Below the pieces are notes generated by a model. It searched no databases. It saw only the letters and a list, made by a program, of their open reading frames with translations, and was not told where the DNA came from. From Cytobacillus depressus (GTDB lineage Bacteria > Bacillota > Bacilli > Bacillales > Cytobacillaceae): DNA of 64,000 nt. Shown one piece after another: positions 53,508 to 61,041 of the stretch; position 1 is the first letter of the stretch, and the number at the start of each line of letters is the position of its first letter. The position numbers and the translations under genes are program-made. Location of the stretch: positions 248,001-312,000 of the forward strand of contig NZ_WBOS01000003.1 in the NCBI RefSeq assembly GCF_008923245.1, read 5' to 3'.

Positions 53508-55208
53508 ATGACAAATAAGCTATTATCGCTAGTAAGTACGATTGGGCTCGTGACGTTAAGTTTTACAAGTACTGCTGAGGCTGCTATGTCAAAACCAAAT
53601 CAATATCGTGAAACGCATTATTATGACCAAGGTGAGCAAATTAAGAATCAATCGCCTCTTTGGACGAAAGATAAGAAGGGGACCGTACTCACAGGAGAGC
53701 AAACCGTTTTTATTCAACAGAATGATGTGCTTCTGGCGTTGGATCCAACTAGTGGAAAAGAAAAATGGCGTTTTTCTAAAGGGGCTATTGATTATGTAGA
53801 AATTATTAATCAGCAGCTTTTTATTCATCAGAAATCTGGTAATCTATCGATTTTGCAAGCTACGACAGGCAAGCTGATATCAACGATTAAAACAGGCAAG
53901 AATATAGTTTCAGGGATTGATGCAGATAAGAGTCTTGTGTATCTGATTGCTGGAGAGTATCCAAAAAAGTCGATTTTGGCCTTTGATTTAAAAAGCGGGC
54001 AGAAAAAATGGGAGTATCAAAGGGATGAATCGCGCTATCAAAAGATTGAAGTACGTAATAATCATCTACTCGTACACACGGTTGAATCCGGCGCAATAAC
54101 ACAAGGGTATTTATATGCTCTCGATTTACAAACTGGAAAAGCACTTTGGGCTCATAGTGGTACAAATGATCTTATTTATGAAACGGATCAAAACTATTAT
54201 TTTGAGTATTCGGGTTTTATGGGTTATTTAGAAGATGATATGTTCGTTATAAACGTAGTTGACAAGAAGACAGGGAAGATAGTGGAAACCTATCGTTATA
54301 AAGATCCAAACTACCTATCCAAAAATGGAAGGATCTCATATCCGGCGGTAGACCGCGCCGTTGTTAAGGAAAATTATTTGTATTTAGGTAAAGGACCCAA
54401 ATTATACCAATATGATCTCACAAAGAATCCAAGCTCATCCGCACCTTTTATATATGGCTATAATGTAGACGATGGAGCTTACAGTGGCAGATATGAATTT
54501 GTTTTAGGACCGTATAATGGAAAGGCCTTTTATTTAAGTGGCGAGGGATTAGTAGGAACAGTGCTCGGAAAAGATTTTGTAGGGGTAGGTTACGAAGGAA
54601 TCTCGAATCCAATTACGACGATCGATGCATACGACAATGGCCTTTATGTCGGAATGACAGATCATCAATTTGTCGCTTTAAATGTAGAAACGGGAAAAGC
54701 GTTTTTTAAATCAAAGATGAACGAACAAATAAAAGGGACAACTGTGGTAGGGAATTCAATTATTGTCGAAACCGAAAATCAAGTAAAAGCCTTCCCGGTG
54801 CCGAAAGAAGCAAGTAAAGCTATCGACCAAAAACAGCCTCTATTACCAGGCTTCACAAAAGCAGATGCGAAAATCTCGATTAATGGAAAATTATATGATT
54901 TAAAAACAAAACCAGTCTTTGTAGAGAATAAAATGTACCTGCCGTTCCGTGAGTTGTTTGAACTATTACAAGCTAAAGTCGATTACAATGCGCAAACAAA
55001 AAAGATAACAGCGACAACTGCTAAAAGCACGATCGTCTTAACTCCTAATGAAACAAAAGCACTTCTTAATAATCAAGAAGTAACTATGGAGAAAATGCCT
55101 TTCATACATGAAGGTGTCACCTACGTACCGCTAAGGGCAGCTGCTACCTTATTAGGAGCTGAAGTTAAATGGGATACAGGAAAAAGAACTGTATTCATAG
55201 AAATGTAG
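53508..55208 (+). CDS. Secreted PQQ-like beta-propeller protein with stalk domain
   Basis: About 566 aa from the ATG behind GAGAGGGGG (seven upstream codons rejected). Signal peptide 1-25 (ends AEAA). Next comes a repeat region (about 45-430) with recurring W.F..GAID/LALDPTSGKEKWRF-type motifs (also SILAFDLKSGQKKW, YALDLQTGKALW, VALNVETGKAFF), as in PQQ-binding-like beta-propellers. The C-terminal copper amine oxidase-like stalk covers about 450-566 (MYLPFRELFELLQAKVDYN; VTYVPLRAAATLLGAEVKWD). Surface or wall-associated; ligand unknown. Confidence 0.85.
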   Translation: MTNKLLSLVSTIGLVTLSFTSTAEAAMSKPNQYRETHYYDQGEQIKNQSPLWTKDKKGTVLTGEQTVFIQQNDVLLALDPTSGKEKWRFSKGAIDYVEIINQQLFIHQKSGNLSILQATTGKLISTIKTGKNIVSGIDADKSLVYLIAGEYPKKSILAFDLKSGQKKWEYQRDESRYQKIEVRNNHLLVHTVESGAITQGYLYALDLQTGKALWAHSGTNDLIYETDQNYYFEYSGFMGYLEDDMFVINVVDKKTGKIVETYRYKDPNYLSKNGRISYPAVDRAVVKENYLYLGKGPKLYQYDLTKNPSSSAPFIYGYNVDDGAYSGRYEFVLGPYNGKAFYLSGEGLVGTVLGKDFVGVGYEGISNPITTIDAYDNGLYVGMTDHQFVALNVETGKAFFKSKMNEQIKGTTVVGNSIIVETENQVKAFPVPKEASKAIDQKQPLLPGFTKADAKISINGKLYDLKTKPVFVENKMYLPFRELFELLQAKVDYNAQTKKITATTAKSTIVLTPNETKALLNNQEVTMEKMPFIHEGVTYVPLRAAATLLGAEVKWDTGKRTVFIEM

Positions 55209-55237
55209 AGGGTTTCCACGAATGGTGTCATACGTAT

Positions 55238-55292
55238 GGTGTCAGACACCGTTCGTGGACAAATCAACTTTTTTTCTATCTAGGGTGGACAC
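55238..55292 (+). repeat. GGTGTCAGACACC/GTGGACA repeat
   Basis: GGTGTCAGACACCGTTCGTGGACAAAT, then T-rich sequence and GGGTGGACACT. It lies between the convergent propeller and esterase genes. Confidence 0.8.
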
Positions 55293-55307
55293 TATTGATG
55301 CCTCTAT

Positions 55308-56570
55308 TTATATTTTCACTACCTTCAGCGGATTAAGAGCATTCGTATTGTTAATATAAACAAAAGCATCATACCGCTCCGATATCCGGGACGGTACATA
55401 GTTCCCATGTTCATACATCGGGCTGTAAACGACCCCGATGGCGCGATGGCCAATGGTTTCATTAAACATTACTCTATTTTCATCAGTAAAAATTAAGATT
55501 TTATCTTTTGACCCGGCTTTATGCATCAGGTCTTCCCAACTGCCAGCTTGAGCGGGAGGGGTCATCATTTGTTTAAAATTATTCCCCCAGCTATCCGCGG
55601 CTATGACGGATCCCCGATGTGTGCCAAAGCCAATAATAGTGAGGTTTTCGTTCCCTTCTTGTTCTCTTAATAGCTGCCCAACGTTTACGATTCCTTCATT
55701 CGCCATGTCTGTCGCCCGGGCATCGCCAACATGAGTATTATGTTCCCAAATAATTCCCTTTGCCTGATTGCTGAAAAAGGACATGATGCGATTTAGCACC
55801 TCAACCATATGACGGTCGCGAATATTCCATGACTCGGCATCATTGACGATCATCGTTCGGTAATAATTTTCCGCATTGGCTGCTATAAGCGCATTCACTT
55901 CCAGATTTAAGCCGCTTTCTTCATTATCCAGGTAGATGTTTCTTTTTAAAGAAACGTCCGTTAACAGCTTAACGACTTCATCATGACAGTCTTCTCCGTA
56001 AAAGGCAGCAGATACGCCATATTTTTCGGCTTGGCGATGGAAGGGCTCGAAGCAGGCAATTGCTTCTCTTGCCGCCTCGATATCGGGAGAGTTCGTTTCC
56101 TCTAAATATTTAATTATTTCATCTAATGATTCCCAGAGACTATAAATATCGATTCCGTAAAAACCAACCTTTTTTTCCCGAGGCTGATTTTGATTATACT
56201 CCTTCAGCCATTCGATCAAATCTATGATTTCCTCATTTGCCCACATCCATGTTGGCCAACGATTGAAAGCTTTGAGGACCTCCCGGGCATTGGCGCTTTT
56301 TCGGTCCCATCCTTTAATGTACTCGTTAACCCTCTGACAGGCTGGCCAGTCACCTTCAACAGCTATAAAAGTAAACCCCTTATCAACAATCAGCCGCTTT
56401 GTCAGCTCCGCCCTAATTTGATAATACTCAGAAGTTCCGTGTGATGATTCTCCAAGTAAAACGTACTTTTCTTTATGAATTCTCTTTATTAACACATTCA
56501 AATCCCGTAGGTCATCGAATGGCTTCGCATATTCCTGAATCGCCTGAATGAGCTTCTCGTCCATTTGCAT
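55308..56570 (-). CDS. Erythromycin esterase family protein
   Basis: A 420-aa member of the erythromycin esterase/succinoglycan biosynthesis-related family. The characteristic catalytic-region motifs are present: LLGESSHGTSEYYQIR near residues 37-52, AVEGDWPACQRVNEYI near 70-85, and a later WEHNTHVGDARATDM block with the conserved histidine. Some relatives hydrolyse macrolide lactones but most are of unknown function, so resistance should not be assumed. The start could be either of two ATGs two codons apart. Confidence 0.88.
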   Translation of the reverse strand: MQMDEKLIQAIQEYAKPFDDLRDLNVLIKRIHKEKYVLLGESSHGTSEYYQIRAELTKRLIVDKGFTFIAVEGDWPACQRVNEYIKGWDRKSANAREVLKAFNRWPTWMWANEEIIDLIEWLKEYNQNQPREKKVGFYGIDIYSLWESLDEIIKYLEETNSPDIEAAREAIACFEPFHRQAEKYGVSAAFYGEDCHDEVVKLLTDVSLKRNIYLDNEESGLNLEVNALIAANAENYYRTMIVNDAESWNIRDRHMVEVLNRIMSFFSNQAKGIIWEHNTHVGDARATDMANEGIVNVGQLLREQEGNENLTIIGFGTHRGSVIAADSWGNNFKQMMTPPAQAGSWEDLMHKAGSKDKILIFTDENRVMFNETIGHRAIGVVYSPMYEHGNYVPSRISERYDAFVYINNTNALNPLKVVKI

Positions 56571-56647
56571 CCCTCAAATTCTATTGCAGCTTCGATAAAT
56601 TAATATTCGAGGATATTGTGTCCTTTCAAATTGGTACTATACAAGGA

Positions 56648-56699
56648 CATGGGAGATGCTCTCGTGGTTCTAGGGCAGAAGAACCATCCTCGTGCTTCG
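56648..56699. repeat. GGTTCT hairpin repeat
   Basis: GGGAGATGCTCTCGTGGTTCT pairs with AGAAGAACCATCCTCGTGCTTC. Divergent member of the GGGACGGT family upstream of the GH16 gene. Confidence 0.5.
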
Positions 56700-56816
56700 T
56701 AAGTAGGAATTCCGCCCTGCAATTGATAAAAAAGTAATATACTACCAATAAATTGTATATATAATTCAATAATGATTCAAATTGGCTAATTCCAATCAGG
56801 GAGTGTCTGTGCAGTT

Positions 56817-57668
56817 ATGAAAAAATTCTTATTCGGAATAATCGTGATTGCTGTAATTTTGTTCGTTATGTATTTGGTTATGTTTAAAAATCAGCATGAA
56901 ACAGAGAAGGGTTTTAGCCTTTTAACGGAGGATACAAACATGGAAAATATAAATTCAACCCTGTTGGAGGAACAAGCAAATAAGACCCAGGACGGTTGGT
57001 ATCTGGTGTGGGAAGATAACTTTGACGGGAAGAGGCTAGACCTAAAGAAGTGGAATATCGAGGAATGGGCTGCTGTGAAAAATAATGAATTACAATACTA
57101 CGGTTCGAAAAATGTAGATGTGGAAAAAGGCTATTTAAAAATTATCAGCAAAAAAGAAAATAAGGGAGGGAGAAAGTATACTTCCGGGGCGATCCATTCA
57201 AAGGATAAATTTAGTTTTTTATATGGAAAAGTTGAAATGAGGGCGAAGCTGCCAGGGGGCCAAGGGATTTTTCCCGCCTTCTGGATGATGACAAACAAGG
57301 ATCATATATGGCTGCCGGAAATCGATATTATGGAAATGCTTGGGCAAAAACCCGACGAAATTTGGATGGTGATGCATCGTTTAGGGGAAGACAAGAAATT
57401 AAAGAGTGTATCAAGCGTGTATAAAGGTATAGATTATACTAAGGATTTCCATGTTTTTGGGATTGAATGGACTCCAAACAATATTACGTGGTTTATCGAT
57501 GGGATAGAAAGATTTAAAATCGATCAGTTTATTCCACAGGAAGAGATGTATTTATACCTAAATACAGCAGTTGGTGGAAATTGGCCAGGAAGTCCCGATC
57601 ATACAACGCCATTTCCCGCCATTTTTCAAGTTGATTATGTAAGGGTTTATCAGAAAACAGAAGAATAA
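56817..57668 (+). CDS. Glycoside hydrolase family 16 protein, membrane-anchored
   Basis: A 283-aa protein with an N-terminal signal-anchor (about residues 4-22). A GH16 domain (about 60-280) carries the catalytic EIDIMEMLG (ExDxxE pattern), GGQGIFPAFWMM and the C-terminal DYVRVYQK. Members cleave beta-1,3/1,4-glucans or related polymers. It lies 120 bp upstream of a glycosyltransferase and a polysaccharide deacetylase, so remodelling of a surface polysaccharide made by them is likely. Confidence 0.9.
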   Translation: MKKFLFGIIVIAVILFVMYLVMFKNQHETEKGFSLLTEDTNMENINSTLLEEQANKTQDGWYLVWEDNFDGKRLDLKKWNIEEWAAVKNNELQYYGSKNVDVEKGYLKIISKKENKGGRKYTSGAIHSKDKFSFLYGKVEMRAKLPGGQGIFPAFWMMTNKDHIWLPEIDIMEMLGQKPDEIWMVMHRLGEDKKLKSVSSVYKGIDYTKDFHVFGIEWTPNNITWFIDGIERFKIDQFIPQEEMYLYLNTAVGGNWPGSPDHTTPFPAIFQVDYVRVYQKTEE

Positions 57669-57791
57669 TTTTTTTCACTCATTGTTCTATATATCGATAA
57701 AATAACATAATTTCTAATCTTAAAAAGAACGATAAGGATTCCCATTTAGGACTATCGACTGTCTGATACAAGAAATATGGAGGAGACCGAA

Positions 57792-59156
57792 ATGATATTA
57801 AAGATTACGATCGTCCTTTTTTGTGTATTTGGTTTGTTTCATACCATTTATATCTTTATCCCTCTATATACTAACAAAACGCAAAAGCGAACTGAACACA
57901 TTCAGGAAGCAGGCATGAGTTTGCTTATTCCAGCTTATAACGAAAGCCTTGTCATAAAAAATTGTCTGATGGGCATTCATCATGTGAATTACTCAAACTT
58001 AGAAGTTTTATTCATTAATGATGGTTCTACTGACAATACATTTGGCATTTTAAATGAACTCCTTATACTTAAGAAAACTTCCAGAACAAAGATTGGTTTA
58101 TTAAAATATAAAAAAGTAAACGGTATTTATTACTCGGAAAAATTCCCCAACATATTTGTTATTGATAAAGAAAATGGAGGAAAGGCAGATGCGCTAAACG
58201 CGGGCATTGAATTTGCCAAAAAGGAAATTATCATTACGCTGGACGCTGACAGCATATTGGAACCAAACTCTTTAAATGAAATGAACAAAGCATTCTCAAA
58301 TCCAAAGGTTGTCGCTGCCGGCGGATTGGTGAATATTATTCAAGGTTATAAAAATGAAAGGAAAACCCTTCTTCCGTCCTTTCGCATGTCGGGACTAATT
58401 CGCTTTCAAATTCTTCAATATTTAACCGCCTTTTATTTGCATAAAACGACCCAGGCTAAATTGCGAGCCATTACTGTTATAGCTGGCGCTTTTGGAGCTT
58501 TTCGAAAAAATGTGCTGCTTATGGCAAATGGCTATCGGAAAACGGTTGGGGAAGATATGGATATCACATTGAGAATTCAAGAATTGATTGGAACAAAAAT
58601 GAAAGGAAAGCGTATCGTTTTCGTACCAGAAGCGGTTTGTTTTACAGAATGTCCCGAAAGCTTCAGAAATCTATTTAGGCAACGAATAAGATGGCAGAAA
58701 GCCTTTGTTGATTGTGTGATTACGCACCGTAAATCCTTTTATCGAAAAATGAACTTTGGAGCCTCAACTTACCTTATATTTGACTCTCTTTTATTGGGAA
58801 CTTTAAGTGCTTACTCGACTCTTCTCGTTCCTATAGTTGTCTTAATGACGATGAGTCACTTGAAATTAGCCTTTCTTCTGCTGTGTATATCAATCTCACT
58901 CGCAATCTTACAGAATATCGCTACATTAATCGTTTCTGGGAGATATGGTCACAAGTATGCGAGAAAAGATTTAATCTCTCTATTATTTTTTATTCCTTTT
59001 GAGGTCATGTTTTACCGTTTTACTGGATTATTATTTGTATCCATAGGGACAATTTTATACTTTTTTGACAAAGAGGGATGGAGTCGATCGGAGCGGATTG
59101 GAAAGCAGGTTGTTTTTAATAACGAAGGCAATGTGACCGAAAATATGGGAGGATAA
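57792..59156 (+). CDS. Family 2 processive glycosyltransferase (PgaC/IcaA-like)
   Basis: About 454 aa from the ATG behind GGAGGAGACC (an ATG five codons earlier overlaps that ribosome binding site). It has one N-terminal helix, a GT2 catalytic domain with LLIPAYNESLVIKN, FINDGSTDNTF, ITLDADSILEP and the processivity motif QRIRWQKAF, and then three or four C-terminal helices. This pattern fits synthases of poly-N-acetylglucosamine or hyaluronan type. The deacetylase gene follows after four bases, indicating a joint exopolysaccharide operon. Confidence 0.89.
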   Translation: MILKITIVLFCVFGLFHTIYIFIPLYTNKTQKRTEHIQEAGMSLLIPAYNESLVIKNCLMGIHHVNYSNLEVLFINDGSTDNTFGILNELLILKKTSRTKIGLLKYKKVNGIYYSEKFPNIFVIDKENGGKADALNAGIEFAKKEIIITLDADSILEPNSLNEMNKAFSNPKVVAAGGLVNIIQGYKNERKTLLPSFRMSGLIRFQILQYLTAFYLHKTTQAKLRAITVIAGAFGAFRKNVLLMANGYRKTVGEDMDITLRIQELIGTKMKGKRIVFVPEAVCFTECPESFRNLFRQRIRWQKAFVDCVITHRKSFYRKMNFGASTYLIFDSLLLGTLSAYSTLLVPIVVLMTMSHLKLAFLLLCISISLAILQNIATLIVSGRYGHKYARKDLISLLFFIPFEVMFYRFTGLLFVSIGTILYFFDKEGWSRSERIGKQVVFNNEGNVTENMGG

Positions 59157-59160
59157 TGGA

Positions 59161-60078
59161 GTGAAAAAATATGTTGTATCCAATATTGTATTTACAACAC
59201 TTTTTTTAATAATTATTTTCCCTCTTTGTTATTTATTATATGACTATATCATTCATTATGGAGTAGCGCCTGCCGTTGCAAAGGAACCACTAAATGTATC
59301 GGAGACGATTTACAATTCTGAGATTCGAGATTTCACTGGATTGGAGGAATATGCTAGCCAGGTTCCGGTTCTCATGTACCACCAGGTCATTCCAGAGGGA
59401 AATTTGAAAAAGCAACACTATCAAGAAAATGGAGATTTAGAAGAAACGATCGTTACGCTTGAAAACTTTACATTACAGATGGATTATTTAAAAGAGCAGA
59501 ACTACACCGTATTATCATTAAAGGAATTTGAGCTTTTTCTGCTTGAGGGCAAGAAAGTCCCCGCCAAAAGTGTGTTAATTACCTTTGATGACGGCTTTAA
59601 AAATGTTTTTGAATTTGCCTATCCGGTATTAAAGGGTCACGGGTTTTATGCGGTACACTTTCTGATTACTGGATTAATTACACAGGAAATGGTCTCATAC
59701 AAACCGGCTCTTCATCAATATGCCAGTATTAAGGAAATAAGAAAAAGCTCGGATGTATTCGATTATGGGAACCACACAAACCTGTTCCACCAAAAAGATG
59801 TTCAAGATGTATCATTCGTCGTCGCATTCGACAGGGGAGAAGTGAAGAACGACATTATTCAAGCAAATGAATGGTTAGGTCAATCAACCGCTTTTGCTGC
59901 CCCGTATGGAGAATACAATGAAGATACCATAATAATGTTAAGGGAACTATATACGAAAATGGCTTTCACGGTTCAACCGGGATATGCAGAACCATCCGGG
60001 TCTCCACTGGAAATCCCGAGGTGGCAAGTGTCCCCTAAGTTTACTTTGAGTGAATTTATGTATATTTTGGGGAAATAG
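59161..60078 (+). CDS. Polysaccharide deacetylase (PgaB/IcaB-like)
   Basis: A 305-aa protein with an N-terminal anchor helix (about 6-28) and a carbohydrate esterase 4 domain. VPVLMYHQV is near residues 69-77, then ITFDDGFKNVFEFAYPVL with the catalytic DD, and DYGNHTNLFH as the metal-histidine region (this family usually has H-S/T-x-x-H; here GNHTNLFH). The start is GTG behind GGGAGG. It probably de-N-acetylates the polymer made by the preceding transferase. The stop codon adjoins a hairpin repeat. Confidence 0.89.
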   Translation: MKKYVVSNIVFTTLFLIIIFPLCYLLYDYIIHYGVAPAVAKEPLNVSETIYNSEIRDFTGLEEYASQVPVLMYHQVIPEGNLKKQHYQENGDLEETIVTLENFTLQMDYLKEQNYTVLSLKEFELFLLEGKKVPAKSVLITFDDGFKNVFEFAYPVLKGHGFYAVHFLITGLITQEMVSYKPALHQYASIKEIRKSSDVFDYGNHTNLFHQKDVQDVSFVVAFDRGEVKNDIIQANEWLGQSTAFAAPYGEYNEDTIIMLRELYTKMAFTVQPGYAEPSGSPLEIPRWQVSPKFTLSEFMYILGK

Positions 60079-60120
60079 GGACGGTCCTTTTGCTTCAGAG
60101 GCAGAAGAACTGTCCCTATT
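60075..60120. repeat. GGGACGGTCCTTTTGCTTC hairpin repeat
   Basis: GGGACGGTCCTTTTGCTTC pairs with GCAGAAGAACTGTCCC. It begins at the stop codon of the deacetylase gene and may terminate it. Confidence 0.75.
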
Positions 60121-60314
60121 GTTTTACCGGCTTACTTCGATAACCGTACCAGCCTTCAATGTATTGGATGCCTCATCTCGAATGGTGGATTTAGCGGTTG
60201 TTTGGATGGTAATATTTCCTTTTTAAAATGAAATTTCTTTTTCAGGTTGAATGATTAATTCCATTTGATTTAACCCTTTTTTATTGAATAGTTACTCGGA
60301 GAATCGGCGAAAGC

Positions 60315-60825
60315 TGTCCGAAAAATTGGTTAAAGGACAAGAAACGGGGAAATCGTCGAAAGTTGTCCGATAAAGTGATTTTAAAGGACAAGAAACAGGG
60401 AATCCCGCGAAATTTGTCCGATAAAGTGGTTTTAAAGGACAAGAAACGGGGAAATCCGCGAAATTTGTCCGATAAAGTGGTTTTAAAGGACAAGAAACGG
60501 GGAAATCCGCGAAATTTGTCCGATAAAGTGGTTTTAAAGGACAAGAAACGGGGAAATCCGCGAAAGCTGTCCGATAAAATGGTTTTAAAGGACAAGAAAC
60601 GGGGAAATCCGCGAGAGCTGTCCGATAAAGTGGTTTTAAAGGACAAGAAACAGGGAAATCGGTGAAAGTTGTCCAATAAAGTGATTTTAAAGGACAAGAA
60701 ACGGGGAAATCGGTGAAAGTTGTCCGCTAAATTGGTTTTAAAGGACAAGAAACAGGGAAATCCGTAAAAACTGTCCAATAAACCGCCTTTTTTGGACAAG
60801 AAATCTAGAAAACCAATACTTCTGT
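60315..60825. repeat. 51-bp tandem array (about ten units) with GGACA/TGTCC inverted motifs
   Basis: Ten consecutive units of about 51 bp, each TGTCCGATAAAGTGG..AAAGGACAAGAAACGGGG..AATCCGCGAAA with small variation. Central units are identical; the first and last are degenerate. Each unit has GGACAA and TTGTCC as inverted arms, so a transcript could fold into serial hairpins. 51 is a multiple of three and the unit lacks stops, which gives spurious open frames on both strands. Confidence 0.92.
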
Positions 60826-61041
60826 CCTAGAAGTGAACTTCAAAAAGCGACCGGCCCCCAACAGGACCCACCGGCCCTCCTAAGAACACTCGAGCCACTA
60901 GAGTAAACCTATTTCCCCCCACCTTTTACCTAGACAAAGTACACCCCCTTATGCCCTTTAGATCATTTTCCTATTCCGTGCAGGGAAATATCTCTAGAGA
61001 TGGAATCCTTCCTTATATTCTTTTAAAAGGAGGAGAAAAGT
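60826..61041. other. Leader region of the amidase gene
   Basis: It includes a GC-rich stretch with two CCGGCCC copies (60851-60880) and then AT-rich DNA ending in AAAAGGAGGAG before the amidase start. No separate gene is seen. Confidence 0.5.

Noticed and set aside
55308..56570. Macrolide resistance gene
   Set aside because: The erythromycin esterase family is broad and most chromosomal Bacillus members have unknown substrates; resistance cannot be claimed from motifs.
60281..60799. Open frames of 172 and 100 codons on opposite strands across the 51-bp array, with repetitive predicted peptides
   Set aside because: The unit length is a multiple of three and lacks stops, which opens frames by chance. 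Neither frame has a ribosome binding site or a start outside the repeat.
60315..60825. CRISPR array
   Set aside because: Units abut each other with no unique spacers, the whole 51-bp unit is repeated, and no cas genes are nearby.
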